Shown one piece after another: positions 39,130 through 48,614 of a stretch of 64,000 bases of DNA. Position numbers and translations under genes: made by a program. The notes under the pieces were generated by a model that was not told the DNA's origin, ran no database searches, and saw only the letters and a list, made by a program, of their open reading frames with translations. The stretch lies in assembly GCF_010731115.1 (NCBI RefSeq), contig NZ_AP022616.1:4526001-4590000 (forward strand), given 5' to 3'. The stretch is from Mycolicibacterium phocaicum. GTDB lineage: Bacteria; Actinomycetota; Actinomycetes; Mycobacteriales; Mycobacteriaceae. How positions within the stretch are numbered: position 1 is the first letter of the stretch; each line of letters begins with the position of its first letter.

Positions 39130-40812
39130 TCAGCCCTTTCCTGCCACGTGAAGTGCCGCGAGGTATCCGAATGTCATGGCGGGGCCGATGGTCCCGCCGG
39201 GGCCGGGGTAGGTGTGACCCATGACCGGTCCGCTGACGTTGCCAGATGCGTACAGGCCCTCGATCACCGAGCCGTCTTCCCGCAGCGCGCGCCCGTGGAT
39301 ATCGGTGACGATGCCGCCCTTGGTGCCGAGGTCGCCCGGCACCATCTTGGCTGCGTAGAACGGGCCGTGCTTGATCTCGCCCAGGTTCGGGTTCGGCTTG
39401 TTGGTCGGGTCGCCGTAGTACCGGTCGTAGGCGCTGTTGCCACGGCCGAAGTCCTCGTCGACGCCGCTACGGGCGAAGCCGTTGAAGCGCTCGATGGTGG
39501 CCTTGAGCTCCTCGACGGGCAGGTTGGTGAGCGCTGCCAATTCTTCGATGGTGTCGGCCTTGACGACGACGCCGGCCTCGGTCCACTTCTTCGGGATGCG
39601 TTGTCCCGGCTGCAGACCCGCGAAGATGTAGCGGTTGCGGTACTGCTGGTCGAACAGCAGCCAGGCCGGCACGTTCTCGCCCGGGCCCTCGCCCTGGCCG
39701 TACTGGCCGCCGTACATGTGGTGGCAGGCCTCGACATACGGCATGGACTCGTTCATGAACCGCTTGCCGTTCATGTTGACGATGATGGAGCCGGGGGAGT
39801 TGCGCTCCGACAGGGCGAACCACGGGTTGTCGGGCAGCGGCACCGTCGGGCCCCACCAGGCGTCTTCCATGATTTCCAGTGCGGCACCGAGCTTTTCGGC
39901 GGCCAGGATGCCGTCGCCGGTGTTGGCCTTGGCGCCGACGGTCCAGTCGGTGGTGATCGGCTGGCGCTGGTACTTGGTCCGCATCTCCTGGTTCTTCTCG
40001 AAGCCACCGCTGCCCAGGATCACCGCGCGGCGGGCCCGGATCAGTTGCGGCTCAGCGCTTTCCGGAGCGTTGGTGTCACGGACATAGATGCCGGCAACCC
40101 GGCCGTTCTCGTAGTACAGGTCGGTCAGCGCGGTGTTCAGCTGCACCGGGACGCCGGCCTTCTGCAGGCCGATGCGCAGCGGGGCGATCAGGGCGCGGCC
40201 CATACCGACCAGGTTCTTGCCGGTGGCGCCGGCCCAGGTGGCGCGGATGCCGACCTTGAGGCTGCGCAGCACGCCGCGCGGGTGGCGCTTGAGCTGGTTG
40301 AGCCGGACGTAATCCTGTTGCATCACAACCATGTTCAGCGGGACCTTGCCGTACGCCGGCTCCAGGCCCTTCTCGTCGGCGCCGAGCTTCTTGGCGTTGA
40401 ACGGCTTGGGCTCGACGGACCGTCCGCCGGCGCGGCCGCCCTCGACCTCCGGGTAATAGTCGGAGTAGTTCGGCACCCAGCACAGCTTCAGTGGCGAGTT
40501 CTTCAGAACGAAGGACAGCATCTCGGGGCCGCGCTGCAAGTAGGTGTCGATCTTCTCCGCGGGCACCACGTCGCCGACGATCTTGTGCAGGTAGGTGCGG
40601 GCCGCTTCCGGGGTGTCCTTCACCCCCGCACGCTGCAGAATCTCATTGTTCGGGATCCAGACGCCGCCACCTGACCGCGCAGTGGAACCTCCATAGTGTG
40701 GGGCCTTTTCAACGACTACTGTCGAAAGGCCCTGATGGGCTGCGGTGAGGGCGGCGACCATACCGGCTGCACCGCTGCCGACGACGACAACGTCGTACTC
40801 CTGTCCAGTCAT
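39130..40812 (-). CDS. kstD: 3-ketosteroid delta-1-dehydrogenase KstD
   Basis: A 560-residue FAD-dependent dehydrogenase, ortholog of Rv3537. The dinucleotide loop is VVVVGSGAAGM (Gly12, Gly14, Gly17) and the C-terminal end shows YPGPGGTIGPAMTFGY. It inserts the 1(2) double bond into 3-ketosteroids. Together with KshA hydroxylation this opens ring B. ATG 40812 is set by the promoter: TTGTCC (40849-40844), 16 bp, TATAAC (40827-40822). Starts further upstream overlap that promoter. Confidence 0.95.
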   Translation of the reverse strand: MTGQEYDVVVVGSGAAGMVAALTAAHQGLSTVVVEKAPHYGGSTARSGGGVWIPNNEILQRAGVKDTPEAARTYLHKIVGDVVPAEKIDTYLQRGPEMLSFVLKNSPLKLCWVPNYSDYYPEVEGGRAGGRSVEPKPFNAKKLGADEKGLEPAYGKVPLNMVVMQQDYVRLNQLKRHPRGVLRSLKVGIRATWAGATGKNLVGMGRALIAPLRIGLQKAGVPVQLNTALTDLYYENGRVAGIYVRDTNAPESAEPQLIRARRAVILGSGGFEKNQEMRTKYQRQPITTDWTVGAKANTGDGILAAEKLGAALEIMEDAWWGPTVPLPDNPWFALSERNSPGSIIVNMNGKRFMNESMPYVEACHHMYGGQYGQGEGPGENVPAWLLFDQQYRNRYIFAGLQPGQRIPKKWTEAGVVVKADTIEELAALTNLPVEELKATIERFNGFARSGVDEDFGRGNSAYDRYYGDPTNKPNPNLGEIKHGPFYAAKMVPGDLGTKGGIVTDIHGRALREDGSVIEGLYASGNVSGPVMGHTYPGPGGTIGPAMTFGYLAALHVAGKG

Positions 40813-40813
40813 G

Positions 40814-40827
40814 TAGAACACGTTATA
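40814..40827. promoter_or_regulatory. KstR operator between kstD and hsaE
   Basis: TAGAACACGTTATA fits TNNAACNNGTTNNA. It covers the TATAAC -10 element of the kstD promoter, so bound KstR would block RNA polymerase directly. It is 56 bp upstream of hsaE. Confidence 0.93.
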
Positions 40828-40883
40828 GAATTGCCCGGCCTGTGGACAACTGCGCCGGTCCATGAAGTTAGGGGAATTCACGA

Positions 40884-41669
40884 ATGCTGTCCGACAACGT
40901 GCGTGCCGAGCTCGCCGCCGCGCTGGCCCAAGCCGAGCGCAGCCGGGTCGCGATGACGCCGATGACCGACGACCATGCCGACATCGACGTCATCGACGCG
41001 TACGAGATTCAGCTGCTCAACATCCGGCAGCGGGTCGCGGAAGGTGCCCGCGTGGTGGGACACAAGGTTGGTCTGTCCAGCGAGGCCATGCAGAAAATGA
41101 TGAATGTGGACGAACCCGACTACGGGCACCTCCTCGACGACATGCAGGTATTCGAGGACAAGCCCGTGCTGACCTCGAATTACCTGTCGCCGCGCGTCGA
41201 GGTTGAGGTCGGCTTCGTCCTGGCCGACGATCTGCCGGGCGCCGGTTGCACCGAGGACGACGTGCTGGCCGCCACCGCCGCCTTCGCGCCCGCCATCGAA
41301 CTGATCGACACCCGCATCACCAACTGGCAGATCAAGCTGTGCGACACCATCGCCGACAACGCGTCCTCGGCCGGCTGGGTGCTCGGCAAGGAGCGGGTGT
41401 CGCCCAAGGACATCGACATCAGGAACATCGATGCCGTGCTCAAGTGCAACGGTGAGGTGCTCGGCGAGGGCCGCAGCGACGCGGTGCTGGGCAACCCGGT
41501 GACCGCGGTGGCGTGGCTGGCCCGCAAGGTCGACCAGTTCGGCGTGCGTCTCAAGGCCGGCGACGTGGTGCTGCCGGGTGCCTGCATGCGGGCGTTCGAT
41601 GCCAAGCCGGGTGACGACTTCGTCGCCGAATTCGCCGGATTGGGTTCTGTCCACCTGTCTTTCGCGTAA
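40884..41669 (+). CDS. hsaE: 2-hydroxyhexa-2,4-dienoate hydratase HsaE
   Basis: A 261-residue hydratase of the MhpD/fumarylacetoacetase fold, ortholog of Rv3536c. Metal-binding acidic residues lie in [11 protein letters not shown], and AIELIDTRI follows. It converts the dienoate from the steroid A-ring fragment to 4-hydroxy-2-oxohexanoate. It is the first gene of the hsaE-hsaG-hsaF operon. Confidence 0.95.
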   Translation: MLSDNVRAELAAALAQAERSRVAMTPMTDDHADIDVIDAYEIQLLNIRQRVAEGARVVGHKVGLSSEAMQKMMNVDEPDYGHLLDDMQVFEDKPVLTSNYLSPRVEVEVGFVLADDLPGAGCTEDDVLAATAAFAPAIELIDTRITNWQIKLCDTIADNASSAGWVLGKERVSPKDIDIRNIDAVLKCNGEVLGEGRSDAVLGNPVTAVAWLARKVDQFGVRLKAGDVVLPGACMRAFDAKPGDDFVAEFAGLGSVHLSFA

Positions 41670-41697
41670 TACCCAAAGTTTCTATAGAGGAGTGAGC

Positions 41698-42603
41698 ATG
41701 CCGTCCAAAGCGAGCGTCGCGATCGTCGGCTCGGGAAACATCAGTACTGACCTGCTGTACAAGCTGCTGCGGTCGGACTGGCTCGAGCCGCGCTGGATGA
41801 TCGGTATCGACCCGGAGAGCGAGGGCCTGGCCCGCGCCCGCAAGCTGGGTCTGGAGACCAGCGCAGAAGGGGCGGATTGGCTACTGGCCCAGAGCGAGAA
41901 GCCGGACTTCATCTTCGAGGCCACCAGCGCCTACGTGCACAAGGCCTACGCGCCGCGGTACGAGGAAGCCGGCATCCGGGCCATCGACCTGACCCCGGCC
42001 GCCGTCGGCCCGGGCGTGATCCCGCCGGCCAACCTGCGGGCGCACCTGGATTCGATGAACGTCAACATGGTCACGTGCGGCGGCCAGGCCACCATCCCGA
42101 TGGTCTACGCGGTGTCCCGCGTTGTCGACGTGCCCTACGCCGAGATCGTGGCGTCGGTGTCGTCGGCGTCGGCCGGCCCCGGCACCCGCGCCAACATCGA
42201 TGAGTTCACCAAGACCACGAGCGCCGGTGTGCGCGACATCGGTGGGGCCAGGGACGGCAAGGCCATCATCATCCTGAACCCGGCCGATCCGCCAATGATC
42301 ATGCGCGACACCATCTTCTGCGCCATCCCTGAAGATGCCGACCACGCCGCCATCACGCAGTCGATCAAGGACGTGGCCGCCGAGGTGCAGACCTACGTGC
42401 CCGGCTACCGGCTGCTCAACGAGCCGCAGTTCGACGAGCCGTCGATGGTCAACGGCGGCCAGCACGTCGTCAGCATCTTCGTCGAGGTGGAGGGTGCAGG
42501 TGACTACCTGCCGCCCTACGCTGGAAATCTGGACATCATGACGGCCGCGGCCACCAAGGTGGGCGAAGAGATCGCCAAGCAGATCGTGGAGGTTAAGGCA
42601 TGA
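41698..42603 (+). CDS. hsaG: Acylating propanal/acetaldehyde dehydrogenase HsaG
   Basis: A 301-residue CoA-acylating aldehyde dehydrogenase, ortholog of Rv3535c. The NAD loop is [10 protein letters not shown] and the catalytic Cys127 lies in VTCGGQAT. It oxidises the aldehyde released by HsaF to propionyl-CoA, channelled inside the HsaF-HsaG complex. Ribosome site tagaggag precedes the ATG. Its stop overlaps the hsaF ATG. Confidence 0.95.
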   Translation: MPSKASVAIVGSGNISTDLLYKLLRSDWLEPRWMIGIDPESEGLARARKLGLETSAEGADWLLAQSEKPDFIFEATSAYVHKAYAPRYEEAGIRAIDLTPAAVGPGVIPPANLRAHLDSMNVNMVTCGGQATIPMVYAVSRVVDVPYAEIVASVSSASAGPGTRANIDEFTKTTSAGVRDIGGARDGKAIIILNPADPPMIMRDTIFCAIPEDADHAAITQSIKDVAAEVQTYVPGYRLLNEPQFDEPSMVNGGQHVVSIFVEVEGAGDYLPPYAGNLDIMTAAATKVGEEIAKQIVEVKA

Positions 42604-43664
42604 GCACCGCACTGGAGCCCGGAGACATCTTCTTCGACGCAGCTTGGGACGTCCGGATGACGGACACCTCCCTGCGCGACGGCTCGCACCACAAGCGCCA
42701 CCAGTTCACCGGTAACGAGGTCCGCGCGATCGTCGGTGCGCTCGACAACGCCGGTGTGCCGGTCATCGAGGTCACGCACGGCGACGGACTCGGCGGTTCG
42801 AGCTTCAACTATGGCTTCTCGAAGACGCCGGAGCAGGAACTGATCAAGATCGCGGCAGAGACCGCGAAGACCGCCAAGATCGCGTTCCTGATGCTGCCCG
42901 GTGTCGGCACCAAGGAGGACATCAAGGAAGCCCAGGGCAACGGCGGGTCGATCTGCCGCATCGCCACGCACTGCACCGAGGCCGACGTCTCGATCCAGCA
43001 CTTCGGCCTGGCCCGCGAGCTGGGCCTGGAGACCGTCGGCTTCCTGATGATGAGCCACACCATCTCCCCGGAGAAGCTGGCCGCGCAGGCCCGCATCATG
43101 GCCGACGCCGGCTGCCAGTGCATCTACGTGGTGGACTCCGCGGGTGCGCTGGTGCTCGAAGGTGTCGCCGACCGCGTGGGTGCGTTGGTGGCCGAACTCG
43201 GCAACGACGCGCAGGTGGGTTTCCACGGGCACGAGAATCTCGGTCTGGGCGTTGCCAATTCGGTCGAGGCCGTGCGCGCGGGTGCCAAGCAGATCGACGG
43301 TTCGTGCCGCCGCTTCGGTGCCGGTGCCGGTAACGCGCCGGTCGAGGCGCTCGTCGGCGTGTTCGACAAGATCGGCGTCAAGACCGGCATCGACTTCTTC
43401 GACATCGCGGACGCCGCGGAAGAAGTTGTCGCCCCGGCGATGCCGGCCGAGTGCCTGCTGGACCGCAACGCGCTGGTGATGGGCTACGCGGGTGTGTACT
43501 CCAGCTTCCTCAAGCACGCGGTGCGCCAGGGTGAGCGCTACGGCGTGCCCGCTCACGAACTGCTGCTCCGCGTCGGCCAGCGCAAGCTGATCGGCGGCCA
43601 GGAGGATCAGCTGATCGACATCGCTCTCGAGATCCAGCGCGAGCGGGCCGAGGGTAAGTCCTAG
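42600..43664 (+). CDS. hsaF: 4-hydroxy-2-oxoacid aldolase HsaF
   Basis: A 354-residue DmpG-type class II aldolase, ortholog of Rv3534c. The metal and substrate site begins with [24 protein letters not shown] follows with the metal-binding His pair. A C-terminal communication domain binds HsaG. It cleaves 4-hydroxy-2-oxohexanoate to pyruvate and propanal. The ATGA overlap with hsaG keeps the partners at equal levels. Confidence 0.95.
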   Translation: MSTALEPGDIFFDAAWDVRMTDTSLRDGSHHKRHQFTGNEVRAIVGALDNAGVPVIEVTHGDGLGGSSFNYGFSKTPEQELIKIAAETAKTAKIAFLMLPGVGTKEDIKEAQGNGGSICRIATHCTEADVSIQHFGLARELGLETVGFLMMSHTISPEKLAAQARIMADAGCQCIYVVDSAGALVLEGVADRVGALVAELGNDAQVGFHGHENLGLGVANSVEAVRAGAKQIDGSCRRFGAGAGNAPVEALVGVFDKIGVKTGIDFFDIADAAEEVVAPAMPAECLLDRNALVMGYAGVYSSFLKHAVRQGERYGVPAHELLLRVGQRKLIGGQEDQLIDIALEIQRERAEGKS

Positions 43665-43674
43665 CTCGACGCCT

Positions 43675-43722
43675 GTGAGTGCTATGCACGGATTTGAGCC
43701 AAATTCCGTGCGTAACACTCAC
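43675..43722. repeat. Long intergenic palindrome after hsaF
   Basis: Arms start GTGAGTG and meet through GCACGGA, with two mismatches and one gap over about 21 bp; the loop is GAGCC. It lies between convergent hsaF and WS/DGAT genes and may terminate both. It resembles the palindromes at 4708, 52033 and 59203. Confidence 0.65.
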
Positions 43723-43756
43723 ATTCGTCAGCCGAGAAGCGTTTTGCGTAGCCGGG

Positions 43757-45166
43757 TCAGCTGGTGACGGGATCCGCGGCGGTTTCGCAGCGCGCCACCA
43801 ACTCGGCGAGCGCCGCCGGCAGGCGGTCGGCGATGGCCTGCGGATCGGAAACCTGGTCGGTACAGGTGAGCACACAGATCTGCATGCCGCCCTCGTAGCT
43901 CCAGCCGGTGATGTTCATGCCCATCGGGAAGACCAGCGGCCCGGTCGAGATGAGCTTCTCGACCGGTGCACCGCCGAAATACAGCGTCTGCTGCGGGCCG
44001 CGCATGTTCGAGGCGATCATGCTGAACATCGGCCGCTTCTTGACCTGCGCCCCGATGGTCGGCAGCACCCGCGAGTACACCTTGAACAGCGGCCAGTACT
44101 CCATCCAGTCGTGCTGCAGCCAGGCATCGCGCTCGCTCTGCACCTCACGGGCGGTGGCGGTGTTCGCCGAGATGGTCTTCAACCGCTCGACCGGGTCGGC
44201 GATGTTGGTGGCGAGCTCGACGTTCCAGCGCGCCACTTTGTTGCCCCAGCGGTCGCCGTCCTGCGGGCGCATCGACACCGGCACCACGGCCGTCATGGTG
44301 TCGTCGCCCACGGGACCGCGGGAGGCCTGGTACTCGCGAAGGACAGTGCTGCACATGGCGAGGAAGACATCGTTGACGCTCACGCCGAACGCCTTCGACA
44401 CCCGTTTGATCTGGTCCATCTCGACGCCCACGAACGCGAAGCCGCGGCGCGCCGTCAGCGGTTCGTTGAACGGCAGGGCCGGCGGGATGAAGGCCTCAGC
44501 GTAGCCGGGCTTGCCCGCCTTCTGCCGGTTCTGGATGGTACGGGTGACCTTGGCCGTGCGCGCCAGGACCTTCGGAAACTTGGTGAGCGACGTGACCTGC
44601 TGACGCGCCACCATCGGCAGCCACTCCGCGGTCGGCGGCCGGTGCTCGTCGGGCACGGGCCGGGCCGACGGCTCGGGCAGTCGGTCGGCGGGATCCTGGC
44701 TGTAGAACTGCTCGAGCAGGTTCAGCGACGCCATGCCGTCGGCCACCGCGTGGTGGATCTTGAGCACGAGCGCGACGCGGCCATTGGCCAGGCCGTCGAT
44801 GTACCACAGCTGCCAGGCCGGGCGGTTCCGGTCGAGTGGCTCCTCGAAGAGCTTGGCGATCTCCGCGCCCAGCTCGCGATCGGTTCCGGGCGCAGCGGCC
44901 GTGGCGCGCTTCATGTGGTAATTCAGGTCGCCCCGGGCGCGGGTGATCCACCACGGCCGGCCGGCACCGAATCGCGGCGACATCAGCTGCCACTGCATGG
45001 GCTCGACGCGGTCGACGAGGCCGGGCAGCGCGGCCCGCACGGCTTCGAAGGTGACGGGCTCGTGGCCCTGTGCCGGATCGAGGACGACGGCCTTGATGGT
45101 GTGCTGCGGCTGGACGGCACTTTCCCACGCCAGGAAGCTGTTGTCCTCGCCCGATAAACGTCGCAT
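43757..45166 (-). CDS. WS/DGAT-family O-acyltransferase (second copy)
   Basis: A 469-residue WS/DGAT enzyme with HHAVADG at residues 138-144. The C-terminal half carries the SVNDVFLAMCSTVLREY and SNMRGPQQTLYFGGAP stretches typical of mycobacterial triacylglycerol synthases. It is not closely alike the copy at 8545. It is convergent with hsaF and has no KstR box. A role in storing acyl-CoA from steroid catabolism is plausible but not shown. Confidence 0.9.
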   Translation of the reverse strand: MRRLSGEDNSFLAWESAVQPQHTIKAVVLDPAQGHEPVTFEAVRAALPGLVDRVEPMQWQLMSPRFGAGRPWWITRARGDLNYHMKRATAAAPGTDRELGAEIAKLFEEPLDRNRPAWQLWYIDGLANGRVALVLKIHHAVADGMASLNLLEQFYSQDPADRLPEPSARPVPDEHRPPTAEWLPMVARQQVTSLTKFPKVLARTAKVTRTIQNRQKAGKPGYAEAFIPPALPFNEPLTARRGFAFVGVEMDQIKRVSKAFGVSVNDVFLAMCSTVLREYQASRGPVGDDTMTAVVPVSMRPQDGDRWGNKVARWNVELATNIADPVERLKTISANTATAREVQSERDAWLQHDWMEYWPLFKVYSRVLPTIGAQVKKRPMFSMIASNMRGPQQTLYFGGAPVEKLISTGPLVFPMGMNITGWSYEGGMQICVLTCTDQVSDPQAIADRLPAALAELVARCETAADPVTS

Positions 45167-45342
45167 ACATCACTATGAAGCCAAAAATGTGAGCCAGCGG
45201 ACATGTTGTCTCGGTGATCGGGAACTACCTCTGAATTTCGGCGCGTCCCGCGTTTAGCGTGCTCACCACGAGGTGACTCGGCGTCGCGATGCGGAGCTCG
45301 AGGGCTCCGCCGGGACAGCACGATCGTGAATGGAGCAGGGAT

Positions 45343-46140
45343 ATGCAACTGAGGAACAGCCGGGTTCTGGTCACCGGTGCCAGCCGTGGCCTGGGCCGCA
45401 ACATCGCGCAGGCGATGGCCCGCCGCGGCGCCGACGTCGCACTCGTCGCCCGTAACGCCGAGCAGCTCGAAGAGCTGGCGAAAGAGCTGGGCGGCAAGGC
45501 ATATCCCGCGGACCTGATGGATCCGGCGGCGGTCGAGGAGCTGATCGGCCGCGTCGAAGCCGACGGCCCCGTCGACGTCATCATCAACAACGCCGGTGTG
45601 GACCGGGTCGGCCGCTTCTACGAGGCGTCGGCGGCGGACGTGCGAGACCTGTTGCAGGTCAACCTGATTGCTCCGATGGAGCTGTGTCGTCAGGTGATGC
45701 CGGGGATGATCGCGCGCGGCCGCGGGCACATCGTCAACGTGTCCTCGATGGGCGCCATCTCCACCGGCCCGGGCGTGACTCTGTACGGCGCGTCCAAGGC
45801 CGGCCTCAGCCACTTCACCGCAGGCATCCGTTCCGAGCTGCGCAACAAGCCGGTGGGCACCACGCTGGTGCAGATCGGCGAGGTCAAGACCGACATGATC
45901 GACCACATCCGGTCGTTCGGGCCGGCCCGCCGCACCATCGAGCGGTCCCTGAAATTCCGGATGATCCCGCAGGAGCCGCTGGACGCCGACATGGTCGCCG
46001 AGGCCATCGCTGATGCCGTCGAGAAGGAGAAGAAGCACGTCATCCTGCCCAAGCGGATCGCGGCGATGGCCTACCTCACCGAGACCCCGCGCCGGGTTTC
46101 CGAGCTCATGCTGACCGGCATCGACCAGGACAGCGACTAG
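45343..46140 (+). CDS. SDR-family oxidoreductase
   Basis: A 265-residue SDR with TGASRGLGRN, INNAGVD, NVSSMG and YGASK motifs. The C-terminal region after about residue 190 (RTIERSLKFRMIPQEPLD) fits the DltE-type SDR subgroup that often acts on lipids. The substrate is unknown. It is followed 2 bp later by another SDR, so the two form an operon. Confidence 0.87.
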   Translation: MQLRNSRVLVTGASRGLGRNIAQAMARRGADVALVARNAEQLEELAKELGGKAYPADLMDPAAVEELIGRVEADGPVDVIINNAGVDRVGRFYEASAADVRDLLQVNLIAPMELCRQVMPGMIARGRGHIVNVSSMGAISTGPGVTLYGASKAGLSHFTAGIRSELRNKPVGTTLVQIGEVKTDMIDHIRSFGPARRTIERSLKFRMIPQEPLDADMVAEAIADAVEKEKKHVILPKRIAAMAYLTETPRRVSELMLTGIDQDSD

Positions 46141-46142
46141 TT

Positions 46143-46913
46143 ATGGACCTGATCGGCAAGGTCGCGATCATCACCGGCGCGGCGCGCGGTCAGGGTGAGG
46201 CCGAGGCGCGGCTGTTCGCCGAGCGCGGCGCGCAGGTCGTGCTCACCGACGTCCTGGTCGACGAAGGGGAGGCGGTCGCCGCGTCGATCGGCACCGCCGC
46301 CCGGTTCCAACGGCATGACGTCGGCAGCGAAACTGATTGGCGCACAACAGTCGAGCTTGCGCTGAGCGAGTTCGGCCGGATCGACGCGCTGGTCAACAAC
46401 GCCGCGATCTGCACCGTCGAACCGCTGCTGGACCACACCGCCGAGTCGTGGGAACGGCAACTGCGGGTCAACCTGATCGGGCCTTTCCTGGGTACCAAGG
46501 CTGTCGTCGAGCCCATGCGAGCGGTCGGCGGCGGCTCGATCATCAATGTGTCCTCGCAGGCCGGTCTGCAGGGCCTGGCCGGCTACAGCGCCTACGGCGC
46601 GTCGAAGTGGGGCCTGCGGGGCTTCTCCAAGGTCGCCGCAATCGAGTTGGGCCCCATGGGGATTCGCGTCAATACCGTCTACCCCGGCATGATCGACACC
46701 CCGATGGTGGCGCACCTGCCGATCGAACGCGGGCTCGGCGGGCACCCGGGTGCGCCGCTCACGCGCGTCGGCGCGCCCGGGGAGGTCGCCGAGGTGGTGG
46801 CGTTCCTGGCGTCGGACGCGTCGTCGTACATGACGGGTGCGGACCTCGCGGTCGACGGCGGCGCGAGCGCGGGCCGGATCCCGGTCGTGCCCACCCGGCC
46901 ACAAGCGACGTAG
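46143..46913 (+). CDS. SDR-family oxidoreductase, hydroxysteroid dehydrogenase-like
   Basis: A 256-residue classical SDR: TGAARGQGEAEARLF, VNNAAI, NVSSQAG and YGASK. The overall pattern is like 3-alpha/20-beta-hydroxysteroid dehydrogenases of actinobacteria (FabG3 type). Given its place beside hsa genes a steroid substrate is possible, but there is no KstR box. It starts 2 bp after the previous SDR. Confidence 0.87.
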   Translation: MDLIGKVAIITGAARGQGEAEARLFAERGAQVVLTDVLVDEGEAVAASIGTAARFQRHDVGSETDWRTTVELALSEFGRIDALVNNAAICTVEPLLDHTAESWERQLRVNLIGPFLGTKAVVEPMRAVGGGSIINVSSQAGLQGLAGYSAYGASKWGLRGFSKVAAIELGPMGIRVNTVYPGMIDTPMVAHLPIERGLGGHPGAPLTRVGAPGEVAEVVAFLASDASSYMTGADLAVDGGASAGRIPVVPTRPQAT

Positions 46914-46950
46914 CGAGCGACTTGTCAGACTTGCCCGGCAAGATGGGCGC

Positions 46951-47952
46951 ATGGCCGGGGACGAATCCACACTGGCGCCGGTTCGCCGGCGGCGGGCCGG
47001 GTCGATGGAACTGTTGCTCATCGCCCTCACCGCACTGGCACTGTCGGGTTCCTGGGTCAGCGGTGTCCTGACCGACCATGCTCGCCTGGCCGCCGCGGCC
47101 ACGGTGTTCTGCGGTGTCTTCGTGCAGGCCCTGCCGTTCCTGGTGCTGGGCGTCATCGTGAGCGGCCTGGTGGCCGCGTACCTCACGCCGGAGCGACTGG
47201 CCCGCCGATTGCCGCGCCGGCCGGCGCTCGCGGTGGCGGTCGCGGGTGTCGGTGGTGCCGCGCTGCCCGGATGCGAATGCGGCTCGGTGCCCGTGGCACG
47301 CAGGTTGTTCAGCGGGGAGACGGCCGGGGCCGCCCTGACCTTCATGTTGTCCGCACCGGCGATCAACCCGGTGGTGTTGGTGGCGACGGCGGTCGCCTTC
47401 CCCGGCCAGCCGCAGATGGTGGTGGCGCGCTGCGTGGCGTCGCTGGCGACGGCCGTGGTGATGGGGCTGCTGTGGCAGCGCTGGGGCCGCACCGAATGGG
47501 TCACCCGCACGCTCCCCGCGCATCACGACGAGGGCGCCTCCCGGTTCACCGTGTTCACCGAGGCGGCCCGCCACGACTTCCTGCAGTCCGCGGCGTATCT
47601 GGTGGTCGGCGCCGCAGCGGCCGCGGTGCTGCGCGCGGCCGTGCCGCCGTGGGTGTTCGAGCACGTCGCGGGCAACCTGGTGGTCGGTGTGGTGACCATG
47701 GCGCTGCTGGCCGTCGTACTGGCGCTGTGTTCGGAGGCCGACGCGTTCGTCGCGGCGAGCCTGACCATGGTCCCGCTGGTGCCGCGTCTGGTGTTCCTGG
47801 TGGTCGGTCCGGCGGTGGACGTCAAGTTGTTCGCGATGCAGGCCGGCGTATTCGGCCGGCCGTTCGCCGTGCGATTCGCACCGGTGACGCTGGTGGTGGC
47901 GACGGCATGTGCGACGGTCGTCGGGCTGCTGGTGCTCGAGGGCGCGTCGTGA
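46951..47952 (+). CDS. DUF318-family permease (YcgR/ArsP-like)
   Basis: A 333-residue protein with about eight membrane helices. The family GCxC signature is present as LPGCECGS (Cys108, Cys110), followed by the TFMLSAPAINPVVL helix. Relatives move metal or metalloid compounds; the substrate here is unknown. It overlaps the next gene (GTGA), which encodes the usual DUF1980/TIGR03943 partner. Confidence 0.87.
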   Translation: MAGDESTLAPVRRRRAGSMELLLIALTALALSGSWVSGVLTDHARLAAAATVFCGVFVQALPFLVLGVIVSGLVAAYLTPERLARRLPRRPALAVAVAGVGGAALPGCECGSVPVARRLFSGETAGAALTFMLSAPAINPVVLVATAVAFPGQPQMVVARCVASLATAVVMGLLWQRWGRTEWVTRTLPAHHDEGASRFTVFTEAARHDFLQSAAYLVVGAAAAAVLRAAVPPWVFEHVAGNLVVGVVTMALLAVVLALCSEADAFVAASLTMVPLVPRLVFLVVGPAVDVKLFAMQAGVFGRPFAVRFAPVTLVVATACATVVGLLVLEGAS

Positions 47953-48614
47953 GCCGGGAAACGCAGAACATCCTGGTGCTGTTGATCGGGCTGAGCACGG
48001 GCCTGATCGCGGTCAAGGGCACGTACCTGAATTTCGTGAAGCCGGCGTTGTTCCCGTGGCTGCTGGTGGCGGCGGTCCTGCTGGTGGCGCTCGCCGTGGT
48101 GTGCCTGGTGCGGGATCTGCGCCAGGGGCCGCCGGCCGGGCATCACCACCGGGGACTGCTGGCGTGGCTGCTGCTCGTCCCGGTGGCGCTCACCGCGTTC
48201 GTCAGCGTGCCGCCGATGAGCGCGGTCGGCGCGGAGACCGTCACCGCGGCGGTGGCGCCGCCCAAGCGGGCGTTCCCGCCGCTGCCGGCCGACGGCGTCG
48301 TGCCGCTGCCGGAAGTCGTGCTGCGGGCCGCTGCCGATTCCACGAAAAGCCTTGAGGGACGGACCATCACCGTCACCGGTTTCACCATGGGCGACGATCT
48401 GGCCCGGGTCGTGATCGTGTGTTGTGCCGCCGACGCGCAACTGGCCCGCGTTCACCTGACCGGCGCACTCGGTGTGCACCCGAACGACACCTGGCTGAAG
48501 GTGCAGGGCAAGGTGATACCCGGGACGTCCAATCCGTCCACGAATTTCGTCCCGACCATGGAAGTGACCAGTGCCGACCCAATACCCAAGCCCCGCAACA
48601 CCTACGCGTACTGA
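47949..48614 (+). CDS. DUF1980/TIGR03943-family membrane protein
   Basis: A 221-residue protein with three or four N-terminal membrane helices (about residues 5-85). A soluble C-terminal beta domain contains VTGFTMGDDLARVVIVCCAADAQ. Two adjacent Cys in that domain could bind metal. The permease-DUF1980 pair recurs across bacteria (YcgR-YcgQ type). Its last 44 nt overlap the start of the helicase gene in another frame. Confidence 0.85.
   Translation: MSRETQNILVLLIGLSTGLIAVKGTYLNFVKPALFPWLLVAAVLLVALAVVCLVRDLRQGPPAGHHHRGLLAWLLLVPVALTAFVSVPPMSAVGAETVTAAVAPPKRAFPPLPADGVVPLPEVVLRAAADSTKSLEGRTITVTGFTMGDDLARVVIVCCAADAQLARVHLTGALGVHPNDTWLKVQGKVIPGTSNPSTNFVPTMEVTSADPIPKPRNTYAY

Noticed and set aside
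40813..40881. N-terminal extension of KstD by 23 residues
   Set aside because: The extension would cover the promoter and KstR box, and the ATG at 40812 places the FAD loop at the usual distance.
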